From: Perilla frutescens
Taxonomy: Eukaryota > Streptophyta > Magnoliopsida > Lamiales > Lamiaceae
Length of the DNA: 64,000 bases
Direction of reading: 5' to 3'
Assembly: GCA_026008535.1 (NCBI GenBank)
Contig: BRKX01000006.1
Span: 2,254,501-2,318,500, forward strand
Numbering within the stretch: position 1 is the first letter of the stretch; the number at the start of each line of letters is the position of its first letter. The position numbers and the translations under genes were made by a program. The notes under the pieces were generated by a model. The model had not been told where the DNA came from and did not search any database. It saw only the letters and a list, made by a program, of their open reading frames with translations. This document shows, in pieces, positions 19,785-32,150 of this stretch.

Positions 19785-21562
19785 TTATGAATCATCTCCA
19801 ATGCTATCTATCTTGTTGTCAGTTAGGGCCTCCTCTATTGCTTGATTGATAGCATTTCCTTTAGCCTGCATGTGTTTACAAGAAATTGGTAAAAATGGAA
19901 ATTTGAAGCAGCAAGAGATGAGAAAGTTTTGTGTGAGATGATTTTATGGGTTGAAATCAGTAAGATGGGTTGATCAAGATTCAGATCCAAAAATCAATGA
20001 AATTAAAGATACGTCATTGAATATGGACTTCGATGCAAATTTTGACACATAAGACAATGTCGCACAAACAAATGGCAACTCACCTTTACTCCAATGGCGA
20101 TTGCTGTTTTCACCTTTATCAGCTCGCCTAATCTTAAAGAACCTTCCTTTTTATCCCTTACAGAGATAAGCGGAACATTTCTTGGAGCGGCCAGCGCGGG
20201 TAAATGCTTTGTCAAGGATCGAGGGTTGCAATCTGATGCTAACAATATTGCCTACATTCATAAAGAAAAATAAAATAATATACATCGAGCGAAACTGCAA
20301 GAATAGGGAACAATGATATTTATCAAGATTGAGTCCACATTCTGAATAATCTCATCAAGAGAAATCCCAATCATTCAAAATGAAGACATGAACCAGAAAA
20401 GGACTATCGATAAATCTTAAAATTTTGGGGGGGGGTCTTACTTTGAAAAATAAAATGCCAAAGGGTAATGTAATCATCTAGCTTTTCTAACAGGGTCTAG
20501 CATATGATAGGGTAATTCGAGCCATTAGGAAAATTTTCAGCTACTTCAGTGTTTTCTGAATACGATCCATCAAAAACTTATAGAAGTAGCTTTAAAACAA
20601 GCAGTCACACCAGTTATCATCTTGTTCACTATGCTACAAGATTAAAACTTCACCCAAATTCTTCCGTTTTTCTCCTTCTCCAAGAAGCCAATCAAGAACA
20701 ATGCTCACTTCTTTCAGGGCATGGGAACTTACATAACCAAGCAAATCTAAATAGATGTGCAAACTATTATCAAATATGAAAACATCATGTTTTCCCAACC
20801 CCCCCCCCCCCCCCAAGCAGGTGAATATTATCAAGAACGAAAAAACCACATAAATCAAAGTCAGCACAACAAATAGGAAACAAACACACATCATCAAGAA
20901 ACAAAATAGAGGTGCACACAGCAAGCAACCTGAAAGTAGCCACAGCGGGATTCACCATCATCGACACTTGTCCCAGGCTGCTCTTTTTTAGGAGGCATTC
21001 GCTCAAGTCCGCGCGTGACTTCATTTACTCCCACTGCGAATTGTTGCTGATAAACCCCAAAAACATTTATAATTCAATCTCCTCATCATTCATCTACGAA
21101 AAAGAAAAGACAAGTTGCAAGCATCAAAATATATAAAATTGATATAACAACCTTAATCCAAAACTTAAGAGGCAGAGTCTCATCCAGAGCTCTCGCATAT
21201 TCGATTTCCCTGCTCAAACAAATAATCATCTAATTAGAACACGCTGAAAAAACAACAACAACAAAAACTATCGATATAGCAATACAATCAAATATTGTAC
21301 GCCATCAGATTTTTGTACCTCTGGACTGATTTGAGGAAACGAGCGAGTGTTTCAGCTTCAAAGCAACTGCATAAGATGATAAGAATTCAATTAACAAACA
21401 ACAGATTCACGCACACCACAGACACAGAGCTTAGGACTAGAAAATAGAAGAGTGTATTTATTTATACATTTGGGGTTGATTAGGAAGATTCTGAATGGTC
21501 TGGGACAACGATCTGCCGCCGCCACCGCCAGCGGAGGCGGGGGTTCTCTTTTTGCTTCGCAT
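19785..21562 (-). CDS. L7Ae/L30e-fold protein, candidate RNase P/MRP subunit Rpp38 homologue
   Basis: Six exons join in frame on the minus strand: 21468-21562, 21319-21366, 21152-21209, 20930-21046, 20084-20251, 19785-19865 (188 aa). All junctions are GT-AG. The N-terminus is basic and Gly-rich (MRSKKRTPAS...GGGGG). A helical linker (FEAETLARFLKSV) leads to KFWIKQQFAVGVNEVTRGLE, then AILLASDCNP, LAAPRNVPLISV and KVKTAIAIGVK. The G-V-N-x-V-T-R-x-L-E motif and the order of strands and helices match the L7Ae kink-turn RNA-binding fold, and that motif in particular recalls metazoan Rpp38. Family members bind kink-turns in RNase P/MRP RNA in the nucleolus. Plant RNase P is a protein-only enzyme (PRORP), so RNase MRP is the likelier home. 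An annotated ORF may be missed because exons are short. The family call is firm; the Rpp38 assignment is inference. Confidence 0.75.
20252..20929 (-). other. Long intron 4 of the L7Ae-fold gene, with poly(C) tract
   Basis: A 678-bp intron. It contains an uninterrupted C-run of about 15 bases near 20799-20814 (G-run in the transcript) and a G-run near 20429-20436. No exon-like sequence is visible inside it. Confidence 0.6.
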
Positions 21563-22260
21563 TGTGGAATAGCGTCTACCAGAATCTCCTACAGCGGTGT
21601 AAAGAGAAGCCTAAGCTGGCCCAATTCCTTGTTTGCTTTTGGTTATCAATGGAGCTGCAATTTAGTCAGTTTATTGCAGCAGTTATTCAATTGCATATTT
21701 AAATTTGTTGATACATCTCACTACAGTTTCGCCGCCGGAATATTTCAAAAATAACATTCAGAGATAAACACGATAATGAAGCAATGAATCGGTAGCTACA
21801 GAAAATCACAAATACAAGTGACATGCCGCATTACTAATCAGTTTATGAGCAATTCAATTTCAAATTTCAAATTCATAAATTAGCAAGCTGAATTTAGACA
21901 AACTGTCAATTAAGAATACGGATAAATAGGTTTCTTTTTCAATTTATAATCGAAAAATAATTAAAAAGATGAAAATACTTAGAGATCTTTGGTGAGTTGC
22001 TGGGTTTGAATCCGAGGGGAGGATGATGGTGAGAGCAGATTAGGTCAGCATGGGCTGGCGGCGCCGCCGGTTCAGCCGCTGCCGGCGACGAAGGCTCTAT
22101 GAAGATTAGATTTTGGATTGTTTTGAACGATGCCGACGATTTCTGGGAAAGGAAGAAACTATGAAATCTTAACTCGGCGACCAAATCTTCTAGAATTGCG
22201 GCTGCTTATTAATTGTTTTTGCAATATTAAATTCGACCAATTTCAATTTGTTCAAATAGG
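21563..22260 (-). other. Upstream region / possible leader of the L7Ae-fold gene
   Basis: A GC-richer island at about 22000-22180 with CCGCCGG and GGCGCCG words lies 450-600 bases upstream of the start codon and may hold the promoter or a non-coding first exon. An 81-codon open frame there has no recognisable motif. Confidence 0.35.
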
Positions 22261-22960
22261 CTAGGGCCGTAAACTAACTGGGCCGAGCACAACTATAGGG
22301 ATGAAAATAGATCAAGTTATCTAACAAGGGCCTACAACTCAACTTACTTTAGATTTATATAGGTCCGACCTATTTAGTAAATAGGCCACGATGAGACTCT
22401 GCAAAAAGCTTCTTTACATAAATAGATCGAGTCAGGCCTTTGAAAAAACTCATCGAGCCTAGTAGGTCGGCCTATTTATGAAATTAATAAAAATAAATAT
22501 TTTTTATAAAATTTATTAATAGTCTTTGTAGTTAGTATAATAAATATTATATTTATATTTTAACAAGAAGATGTGTTTATGTTTGTAAATCATTAATTTG
22601 ATTTATTTTTTGAAAAAATTTATGACAAAAATAAATTGTATGTGTGTATGTATATTTTTTTATAAAAATATAAAATTTATTTTTAATAAGTTTAAACAAG
22701 CTTTTCAAAGGCTTAAGGCCCGACTTGTTTAATTAAATAGGTCAGGCCTAGGCCTATCTTTGTTAAAGTAGGTACAGGCCTTCCAAGCCAAAGTCTAGCT
22801 CGGTCTGGCCTATTTTCATCCCTAACTACCAAGCTCGAATTCGACTCGTTTAAGTATTTGTGGGTTTGAGCTTGAGCTCGGTTCGACAGAAAAAAACGGA
22901 CTCAAGCTCAGCTCGGGTTCAACTTGATTAATTAAAATTCAAGCACGGTTCATTTACATA
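22261..22960. repeat. CTCGAGC-type repeat split by a later insertion
   Basis: The left piece (22261-22295, AGGGCCGTAAACTAACTGGG then CCGAGCACAA) and the right piece (22825-22960, CAAGCTCGAATTCGACTCG ... GCTTGAGCTCGGTTC ... GGTTCATTTACA) resemble the ends of the GAGTCGAGCTCGAA family. They are separated by the complete element at 22296-22824. Confidence 0.55.
22296..22824. mobile_element. Nested MITE with 15-bp perfect inverted ends
   Basis: Begins TAGGGATGAAAATAG and ends CTATTTTCATCCCTA, a perfect 15-bp inverted repeat. Inside, GGCCTATTTA and TAGGCC words recur near both ends with an AT-rich centre. Ends of this type occur in plant hAT MITEs. An 8-bp duplication is not visible; only AACTA is shared by the flanks. 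It sits within an older CTCGAGC-type repeat. Confidence 0.7.
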
Positions 22961-25034
22961 CACAAAATCAAAATCACAAAATAACGTACATAACAATAGT
23001 TTTTCAAATGACACAAATTACACAATTACACAACATGTTCACAGTTAAAATAAAATTGTGTTTCAATTTTCACCCAAAAGTTCAAAATAAATTTACTGGA
23101 CATCAATCATTCAACCCTAAATTGGCTAAACTTATATTGCAGCTACTTGAAGAAACTATCTTGGCGTCAGCAGGTTGCGAGGCGGCAGCTGCTCGGCGAG
23201 ATAGGATGGCGACGGACGATGACCTGAGAGGCTATTTCTACTTTTGCTCGGCAAGAGTGTAGCGATCGACGATGGAGAGGGAGACTGTTGTTATTTGGAG
23301 TTGGCGACTGGCGAGAGAGAGGGAGTAGAGACGGACACATGAATATTAACTTGTGACCCAATTGTGGGGGCAAAATATGGAAATTTCAATTTTTGGGAAG
23401 CGAAGAACAATATTATAATATAAATTATATTATATTTATATCATACATTATATATATAAAAAATATCAAAAATTAAGGGCGGTGGGTGCCCCACCAGCCC
23501 CATGTGTCCATTCGAGAGAGAGAGAAGATGAGGAAGAGGGAGGTGGGCGACGAGTTTGTTTAAAGAAGTTTGATTTTCGATTTTGGGTTTGCTAGTAGTG
23601 GTAGGCGGTAGTGGTGAATGGTGATGGGTTATTTTAGTTATTTAATTTCATAAACTTTTCTTTTTATCAAATTATAATTTATAGTAGTTAATTAGTTGTA
23701 AAAGACAATTGATTATTTCTCAATCTTTATATATTTTCTATTCTTTTTTTTTCATTTTATAAATTTATATTATATGTCTATCAGATATTATCTCTCACAC
23801 ACACACACTATATGTATATATATATATATAATACGTGTGTATTAGTTATCGGAGGTGTGTCATAAATTCATAAATCATAAGTAATACCATATTCCAATAT
23901 ATTAAGATAATTTATAAATTAATGATTATATATTATTTAAGAGATTGTTAATTCTTAAATTTTTAACTATTATTTAGTTTAGCTTGTTTAATGTTAGTCT
24001 TAATTTTTATTAATTTTTTAATGATATGTACATATTAACTGAGACAACTATAGTTATATAGACTATATACTATAACACAAATAGTATATACAAATAAGAG
24101 TGAAAGATTAACTATATAATATTGGTGCTAACTACTAAGAAATAAGAATATTGGTACTCTTGAATATTTGATTTCTTGATTTTTGATAATAAATTTTTGA
24201 GAAATTGAGAATGATTATTTTTTCAACATTAGTCTTTTTTTGTTGCCATGTACATTTTAATTAGAATAGATTATATACTAGAATACTAATAGATAAGCGA
24301 CAGTATATATATAACTAAAGGTTTAAGATCTGATTAGTTTTTTTTTTTTTCCTCTTTCCTTTATTACTTTGTTACTTTCAACAATATTGGTTTAATATCA
24401 TTGATTTAATTTCATGTATTAATATTTAATTATGATTATAGTTTTGTCAAATTATCAATATTAATCTTAATTTTATTTATTTATTTATCCTCTATTACTT
24501 TACACACATTATAAATTTATAAGTTATAACTTATATTATTATAAATTATAACTAATAATATAAGATGGACTTATATTCTTAATTTCAATAATATTAGATT
24601 AATATTATTAATTTCATTTCATATTTATTATTTAATGAATTGAAATGTATTATTTTGTAAATATTAGTCTTAATTTCTTTTATTCACTTAATGTTTAGCA
24701 TTGAGTATTCTATTTCTTACTTTCAATAATATTAACTTAATATCATTTCATATTTCAAATTATTATTTATTATGCTAATATACCATGTAAAATTGTAAAT
24801 AAGATAATTATACCATACATAACATGTGTGTGTGTGTGTGTGTGTATAGTTCATTTGTCTGCTTGTGTGTATAGTTGTTAATCTTGAATATTGATCATTT
24901 ATTTTTTTAACTTTAATACAATTAGTTAAATAGTTAATGCCATTGATTTCATTTTAGTTTTACTGAAAAAAATTAATTTAACAAAAGTTACAATATAAAG
25001 AAATGATATTTAAAAAATTTCAAAAATATTAGAG
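22961..25034. other. AT-rich intergenic DNA with microsatellites
   Basis: Contains a (CA)n/(TA)n stretch near 23795-23835 and a (TG)n run near 24826-24846, otherwise AT-rich sequence with long stretches of ATTATTT words. A short GC-richer patch at about 23160-23330 carries only small open frames without motifs. No gene seen. Confidence 0.5.
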
Positions 25035-25285
25035 TGCTAAATTGAACAGCTCATGAGTCGAGCTCGTTTAAGTACTCGCGAGCTCAGCTCGTTTAAATAC
25101 TCGAGAGCGGGCTCGCGAGACAATTCGATAAAAAGCTCGATAACCTGACGAGCCGAGTTAGCTCGCGAGCTCGGCTCGAGAAAATGATGTGCTCGTTTAA
25201 GAAACGAGCCAATCTCGAACGAGTTTTTTTCGAGCTGATACATAAGTGTCGTAGTAATTTGGCTCATTTACAATCCTAAATAATC
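25035..25285. repeat. CTCGCGAGC/CTCGAG-rich repeat
   Basis: Dense GCTCGCGAGCTC and GAGCTCGTTTAAG words, ending in GGCTCATTTACAATCC, which read in reverse recalls the GTAAATGAG start of the GAGTCGAGCTCGAA family. It is probably a diverged member or a related family. Non-coding. Confidence 0.5.
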
Positions 25286-27305
25286 CCTAATTTTGTTCAA
25301 TATATAGAGTTGTATATTTGGACATCTTAGATGATTATTAGATGTGGTAATATAAAAACACAATCATTTTTACCTTGCAAGACTATACATTCAGCTACTA
25401 ATTTTAAAAAATATTATTTTTAGCTACTTTTTCGGTTAATAATTGATATATTTATAGATTCAAAAAATCTACAATTAATTTTGTCTCGCAGTTTGGACAT
25501 CGGCAATCTGCATAGGCAAATAAAGACACCGTGAAGCCTCAGGTATCAGAATGATAATAAACGAATTTGAAATAAAAGATTAAGCTCCACTTCCAACCCC
25601 CTTCCCCTTGCGCCAGACTTGGTCCAAGTGGTTAATTTAGGATAAGGTCGACCATTCCCCCTGACTTGGTCAAGTGCTATTTTTTAGAGATAGAGTCCAT
25701 CTCTATCTTCTCAATATCTCACCTGACTTCGTTCTTGTAGACCTTGTCTTTAGAAGATCATGCTCTCGACCATAGTCATATGCCAACTTTGGTACTGGTT
25801 AATGGGCTTGAGACAGGCGTTCCTTAATGGACCGAAATAATTTGATTTTAGTGGGTGACTGTTTTTGTCATAACAATACTTAATTACCCTTTCATTTAAA
25901 AAAATTATTAACTATATGGTGCACGATTGAGATGCAATAGTGTAGTAGTTCAAATTGACATTTATACATAAATGGGGAGTGCACAGTTAAGTACATTCAT
26001 GCACCATTACAATTTACAATATTGTTGCATGAATGAGGGTGTCTCACTGAGCATAGTTGTGCAACAGTACGATTAGGGTTGCACAACTCAGTGTAATCGT
26101 ACAATATATTAAATGTCACACATTGGTTTGACAAAGTGGCATATGCCACTCTATTAAAGCGATGACAATTTTCCCCTTATAAGCCAGTTTGTGAGGTTGA
26201 GTTATGTCCGATATCAATTTATAACACATTAGTATAATTTTGTATTAGTGAAGGACTAGGGTGCAAGACATGGGGTATTTTGTCCAAGTAATTATAAACA
26301 TAGAATTTTTAAGTTAGTGATTAAAAACGACTTTTACTAGATCAAAATAATTATTTAAAAACCCACCTCTTATTAGATTATCAAAATTGCTTAAAATGGT
26401 TTTAAAAATTATAAATATATTTTACTCAATTTTTTTAAAAAAGTCTACATCGAAAAAAAGTAAAATTCATGACATATTGCAAAACATGTCATTTTACATG
26501 GAAAATTATATGCTACCCAATAGGTAATACCCAATATAACAATAAATCTAAAGTGTCACAATAAATCTATTGTGTCACATCTTATAGCATAGATTTACTG
26601 TTTTACATCGTCAGAATAATGTACAAGTGTATGGGTTCATTTGTCCCAAATATTTGATTAATTAATGCTCATGCTGTAATTGCAAGAACCATTAGTTTTT
26701 ATTGTTGGTGTTAAAGTTTAAATGCGGTGTCAAAAATAAATAGCGTGGAGTTCATGATATTAATTGCCTTTACCCAAACTAGTTTGTAATTATGTCTAGA
26801 GATTTAAAACTAATAAAATAATTTTATTTAGAAAATTTATGTTTATTTATTTATATGCTACGAATCATAGTAATTTTTATTGTTATTAAATATAACATGC
26901 CAAAAATTTAAATATGTGCATACACGATAGTTATAATAATACTAATTTAACCCAACGACAAAAATAGCTAAAATAATTTGGTAAGTAATTGCAACAATAG
27001 CACAGACTGACACGTCAGCAGTCCAGGCGGTCCCCTTCCTTCAATTTTCATTTAATTTATTAACATTAATTTTTTTTCGAGATACATCGCAGTAACAAAT
27101 ACTACAACTCTCCAGATTAGGGTTTCTTCACTCCAAAATTGGAACCGAAATTAGGGCAATTTTCTGGTACGATCTTCCTAAATCAATCCATCTCTTTCTG
27201 CAGCGACCTCAATAATGCCCTCGATTTTCTTCTGAGCGCGTCGAATAGATTTTCCTTTTTGAAGACCCAGATTGTAACCCTAGGTTTAGAGTAGTGTGTC
27301 AAGTG
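25286..27305. other. Intergenic DNA; right edge is the CFI68 promoter and leader
   Basis: No gene before 27306. At 26175-26230 the words TATAAGCCAGTTTGTGAGG and TTGAGTTATGTCCGATATC recall the ends of some plant LTRs, but no element could be outlined. From about 27070 the sequence becomes transcript-like, with the CFI68 leader before the ATG; an upstream CT-rich TATA-less promoter is likely. Confidence 0.4.
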
Positions 27306-29459
27306 ATGGATGAAAACGAAGTTGGAGGCGGAGGTGCTGGCTACGTTGGAGATCCGAACGAGCGGTTCCACCGAAACGAGGCGATCTCCGCCGTCGCTGA
27401 CGAGGGGTTTCTCGGCGAGGAGGATGATGACTATGAGGATCTTTACAACGACGTCAATGTTGGTGAGAACTTCTTGCAGACGCTTCGTAGGAATGAGGAT
27501 AACGCAGGGCAGAGGAACGAGGAAGTGCAAGACAACAAGCCGAACGTGGTCCAGCCTCCGCCTCCTCAGCCGCAGCCGCAGCCACAGCCACAGCCTCAGC
27601 CGCAGGTGGAGGGTGGAGGTTTGGTTTTACCGGATGAGGGAGCTTCAGCTAGGGTTCCGGGTAGAGTAGAGGGGTATCAGAATATGGGATTTAGAGGGAA
27701 TAACAATGCTAGTGACGTCGGACTTGGTAGAGGTGCTGGGGGGCCGGTTGCTGCAGCTGGTAGTGGATTTAGGGTTGAGTTAGGACAGCCATCGAATAAA
27801 GTAGCTGATTCGGAAGAGAGAGCAGTCAACAACAATGTCCCTAATAATCAACAAATGGTTCATCATCAGCAGCCACATGCTGCTAATATAGGGACTTTTG
27901 AGATTGCTAGGAATGTGGTGAATGTGAATGGGACTGGTGGAAATGTGTACGTAGCTGATGGTGCGGGGGGAGGGCCTGGCGGTGGAGGCGATGGTGTAGT
28001 TGTAGGTGGAAGTGGCGGTGGAGGTGGGGGTGGGGGTGGAGGGACAATTCTCTTTGTTGGTGACCTGCATTGGTGGACAACAGATGCTGAGCTGGAAGCA
28101 GAACTATGCAAGTATGGGCCAGTAAAGGAGGTAAAGTTCTTTGATGAGAGGGCTAGTGGAAAATCAAAAGGATACTGTCAGGTTGAGTTTTATGATCCTG
28201 CTGCTGCCACTACCTGCAAGGAAGGAATGAATGGCCATGTTTTCAATGGACGACCCTGTGTTGTTGCTTATGCCTCACCCTTTACTGTTAAAAGAATGGG
28301 TGAGGCCCAGGTTAATAGAAATCAGCAGCAGGTGGGAGGGACAGCTGTTACCCAACCAAGGAGAGGCCCTGGGGATTTACAGAGTAAACCTGTTGGTGTT
28401 GGTAACAATATACCTGCTGGTGGGAATCATCATGGTGGTGGTGGTGATAATAATGGTAGAGGATTTGGGAGAGGAAACTGGGGTAGAAGTAATGCTCAGG
28501 GAATAATTGGAAACAGGGGACCAGTTGGCCCCATGAGGAATAGGGCTGGTGGAATGGGCGGACGCGGCTTACAAGGTAATGGATTTGGGCAGGGGATTGG
28601 TAGTGCCCCTCCGATGATGCATCCTCAAGCTATGATGGGCCAAGGTTTTGATCCTGCTTTTGGAGGTCCTATGGGGAGAATGGGTGGTTATGGGGGATTC
28701 CCAGGTGCTCCTACAGCACCCTTTTCTGGCATCTTGTCTTCATTCGGGCATGTTGGGAATGTTGGTTTGCCTGGTGTAGCTCCACATGTTAATCCGGCGT
28801 TCTTTGGGAGGGGAATGCCCTTGGGTGGCATGGGGATGGTGCCAAATCCTGGAGTTGAGGGGCCTAATATGGGAATGTGGTCGGATCCTAATATGGGAGG
28901 ATGGGCAGGAGATGAACATGGGGGAAGAGCAGGAGAATCTAGTTATGGGGAAGAAGCTGCATCAGACCATCAGTATGGGGAAGGGAGTCAAGAGAGAGGG
29001 CCATGGCCAAATGCCATTAAGGATAAGGACAGAGGATCAGAAAGGGACTGGTCTGGCTCTTCTGAAAGAAGGTACAGAGATGATAGAGGAGCTGGGTATG
29101 AAAGAGATGCACCTAGAGAAAAAGAGGCGGGGCAAGATCACGATTGGTCAGAAAGGAGACATCGTGATGACAAAGATGCCGGGAGGGACAGGCAAAAGGA
29201 ACGTGAGAAGGATCGTGAGCGTTCCCTAGACCATGAGCGTGGTGGCCGTGAACGTGAGAGAGAGCGTCACAGGGACGATAGAGACCGATATGCTGATCAT
29301 CACAGGCATAGAAACCGTGAGGCAGAATATGATGATGATTGGGACAGGGGAAGATCATCAAGGTCCCATGGCAAGTCAAGGGTATCCCATGAGGAAGAAC
29401 AGAGATCACGATCAAGGGATGCTGATTATGGGAAGAGGCGACGTCTGACCTCGGAGTAA
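27306..29459 (+). CDS. CFI68: CFIm68/CPSF6-like pre-mRNA cleavage factor with RRM and RD-rich tail
   Basis: Single uninterrupted coding exon, 717 aa from the ATG at 27306; upstream in-frame GTG codons at 27294 and 27303 are not starts. The N-terminus is acidic (GEEDDDYEDLYNDV), followed by a (PQ)n stretch and a long Gly-rich linker. One RRM lies at about residues 247-325 with RNP2 ILFVGD and RNP1 KGYCQVEF. A Gly/Pro/Met-rich middle follows. The C-terminal 150 residues are packed with Arg-Asp, Arg-Glu and His repeats plus a few RS pairs and end in a KRRR-type nuclear signal. This order (acidic N-terminus, RRM, Pro/Gly centre, RE/RD/RS tail) is that of CFIm68/CPSF6. That protein partners CFIm25 in choosing poly(A) sites in the nucleus. 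Arabidopsis homologues are At5g55670 and At1g13190 (from memory). Confidence 0.87.
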   Translation: MDENEVGGGGAGYVGDPNERFHRNEAISAVADEGFLGEEDDDYEDLYNDVNVGENFLQTLRRNEDNAGQRNEEVQDNKPNVVQPPPPQPQPQPQPQPQPQVEGGGLVLPDEGASARVPGRVEGYQNMGFRGNNNASDVGLGRGAGGPVAAAGSGFRVELGQPSNKVADSEERAVNNNVPNNQQMVHHQQPHAANIGTFEIARNVVNVNGTGGNVYVADGAGGGPGGGGDGVVVGGSGGGGGGGGGGTILFVGDLHWWTTDAELEAELCKYGPVKEVKFFDERASGKSKGYCQVEFYDPAAATTCKEGMNGHVFNGRPCVVAYASPFTVKRMGEAQVNRNQQQVGGTAVTQPRRGPGDLQSKPVGVGNNIPAGGNHHGGGGDNNGRGFGRGNWGRSNAQGIIGNRGPVGPMRNRAGGMGGRGLQGNGFGQGIGSAPPMMHPQAMMGQGFDPAFGGPMGRMGGYGGFPGAPTAPFSGILSSFGHVGNVGLPGVAPHVNPAFFGRGMPLGGMGMVPNPGVEGPNMGMWSDPNMGGWAGDEHGGRAGESSYGEEAASDHQYGEGSQERGPWPNAIKDKDRGSERDWSGSSERRYRDDRGAGYERDAPREKEAGQDHDWSERRHRDDKDAGRDRQKEREKDRERSLDHERGGRERERERHRDDRDRYADHHRHRNREAEYDDDWDRGRSSRSHGKSRVSHEEEQRSRSRDADYGKRRRLTSE

Positions 29460-32150
29460 CTCTAATGTATTGCAGAGCATTCTAGGATTTACTAAGAAAA
29501 TGATGAGACAAAATAAACTGTGTTAACCATGATCACTCAGAGTCTATTACCAGTTGCTGCTTGATGGAGACCTGACAATATTGGAACAGTTTGCTTTCTG
29601 ATAACTTTTATGGCTTCAGTATTCTGATGACAACTTTGAAGACACTGCTTCTTTTCCTTGCTGGATGCCAGTAAGTTTTTCCACTTCATTTTTCTTTTGA
29701 ATTTATGCATATAGTAATTTTTAGGCGTTTGTGACTTTGTTATTTGTTTTAATTACTAATCTCATCTTAGTAATGTAAAATCAGCCCTTGGCCTTCTTTG
29801 TTGTGTTGATTATAGTTTTATTTTTTCATGAATGTCTGTCAGTTCCCTCTCCTTGAAAACCAAGAAATTATAGTTGATGTTAATTTACGTGTTTTTAATG
29901 CTGAACCGGTCAAGGATCCATTATTAGCTTAGGGGCCTGTCAACTTCAATAAGTTCTGGTTGGTGCATTTCTGTAACTTCTTGTTGATTCCCTAGATAAT
30001 CCTTCCTAGATGAGAAATCTCAGATTAGATGAAAAGGCTTCAGCAGCAGTTAAATGTGAGTTTAGTGCAATACTTGTTTGTTGGCATTTCAAGTGTTCTG
30101 TTTTTGTTTGTTGTTTTTTCAATTTTTTTTTTGTTTGTTGGGGGAGGGGTGGCGGGTGGGAGGTGGGGATTTTCTAAGATATGCTTGCTTTCAGTGAGTA
30201 TCACCTTTCTGCTTTTTGTTGGCGTGTTTGTTTGGAATGCTTGTTATGACCCAAAATATAGGCATCCCCCATGGATATTACCCTCTGGATCTACGACTTC
30301 CATGATTCTATTCTTGCTGTGAATGTAATCCAATCAACTGTCATCTGTTTTGTGAATTAATTCACCTTGTTATGTAAAAAAACCAACAGAAGCTGTTGAT
30401 GTATCTAGATTCTTAGAGAGTGTAAGCATAAATGAGTCCAATCAACTTACCAGGCTCTGTTAAGAGCTGTAAGATGGTGGGAGCTTAAACGCAAGGGTTT
30501 CCATACATCTCTTTGCTTCTTTTCATTTTGAAATTCAATTATAGTAAGTAGACCTGAAATAACAAATTGCCTCGGTATAGTGGACCTGAGGATATACATC
30601 TAAAGAATGTAACTACCTTCACTGAAAAAGTTTGGCTGGTTCTTATTAATATTCTTTTTAAGAGATTCCTTGTCTTTGCATTTGCACTTGTGAGTAAAAA
30701 CTAAAAAGAAAAAAGAAAAAGAGAAGGGGTCGAGAATAATAGTTGTTAACTTGTTATAATCACGTTGAGGACCATCCTCAAACATCTGTACGTGTTAAAA
30801 GCTTATTTAGCGTCATAGACTCATAGTATTATTAAGTTTCATAATTTTCCGATCATACATGAATATCCCTTGTATATAGTTGGATGCTTATATACCTAGG
30901 AAAGGCAGTTGGGTGAAACGGACATGTTATAGGGTCATATGGTGGTTAAAAGATCTTAGACATTTACGTAGGTCATAGTTTGAAAATCAACTGCATCGAT
31001 GAGGCAGAAGTGGGTTCTGAAATTGAAGTAAGGCTGTAAGGGTGGTTGATTTGGATTGTTGATGGTAGTACACTCTGATTTACATTGGTGACGAGGTAGC
31101 ATTGATTTGATTTGGGACTGCAGAGGTTGCATAGACATTGCCATAATATCTCAACTTTGATAAAAGGAGGGGGATGGCAACAATCTAGAGATGGATCTAT
31201 GACGTGGATGGTGATAGCAAAATTGATGATAATACATTAAAAAACATATATTGTCTGTAATCTTGAAGGATGCTGTCTTTTTTAATTGGGCAGAGGCTAA
31301 AGATACCAAAGTTAGAAGGGCTGCACCAATGTTCATAAGTAGATTACAGATTGTTATGATTTCTGTATCTTGTACAATAAAAAACGTGAAGTAAAAAAAA
31401 ACGTTAATAAAGGAATTTCTGTCCCCTTTGACTTTGATACGTAAAATATACGTTTAAGAGAGAACAATTTTCTGGCTAAACAATAGGAAAAACAGTACTA
31501 CAAATTTTGGGATGAATAATCTACCGGTTCTTAATTCTCTTCTCTTGTTGTAGTTTCTGGTATGATTCTTGTACTGAAGATCTGGTACACCTAGCACAAT
31601 CGAGGATTGCCAAATCTGATTTTTGTTAAACTTATATAGGTTATATATGTGCAATATATATGGTTCTGTCTAGCCTCGAACCACCCTATTCTAACCAAAA
31701 ACTGTTCCTATACCTTTTTTTTGTTATTTAAATTTGGCCCGTTTATTAAGTCTTCTGATTGTCACTGTTACTGACACCGGCGTGCAAATATATAGTTGAT
31801 TGGCACTGTGACACACTGAGTTTCGCGAGTGGTTGATACTGACAATATATGCCTGCTGACTCATGTCATGTTGCAAATGCATCTAATATATTTATTTTGG
31901 TTGTAGCTGGAAGGATATGGTTTTCTGTTGGAAGCTGTTTCGCTGAAGTCTGGAATCTGGTGAAAAGCAGATGGGGGAGGGGCATAAAGCTTCTACATAG
32001 GAGAGGATGAGATGACATGGTGACACCTCTTAGTATTTTGCTAGTGGAACCTTTTATTTTAGTTGTCAGACATTTCATTTATGTTTAAATTTTAATGTGT
32101 CTTTAACAAATCAATGTTGTGGATAATGGGTTGAAAATGCTGAAGTCTGA
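29460..32150 (+). other. Probable 3' UTR of CFI68 with a long intron
   Basis: A strong donor (CCA|GTAAGT) at 29670/29671 and an acceptor after a T-rich tract (TTGTAG|CTGG) at 31906/31907 could define a 3' UTR intron of about 2.2 kb. Sequence either side is less AT-rich than the intron and has no long open frame. The polyadenylation site would then lie beyond 32050. This is a reading from splice consensus only. Confidence 0.35.

Noticed and set aside
21939..22184. 81-codon minus frame as an alternative first exon of the L7Ae-fold gene
   Set aside because: No donor in frame joins it to exon 1, which already has its own ATG; at most it is leader.
26175..26230. Solo LTR end
   Set aside because: Words recall LTR termini but no TG start, second LTR or primer site could be found.
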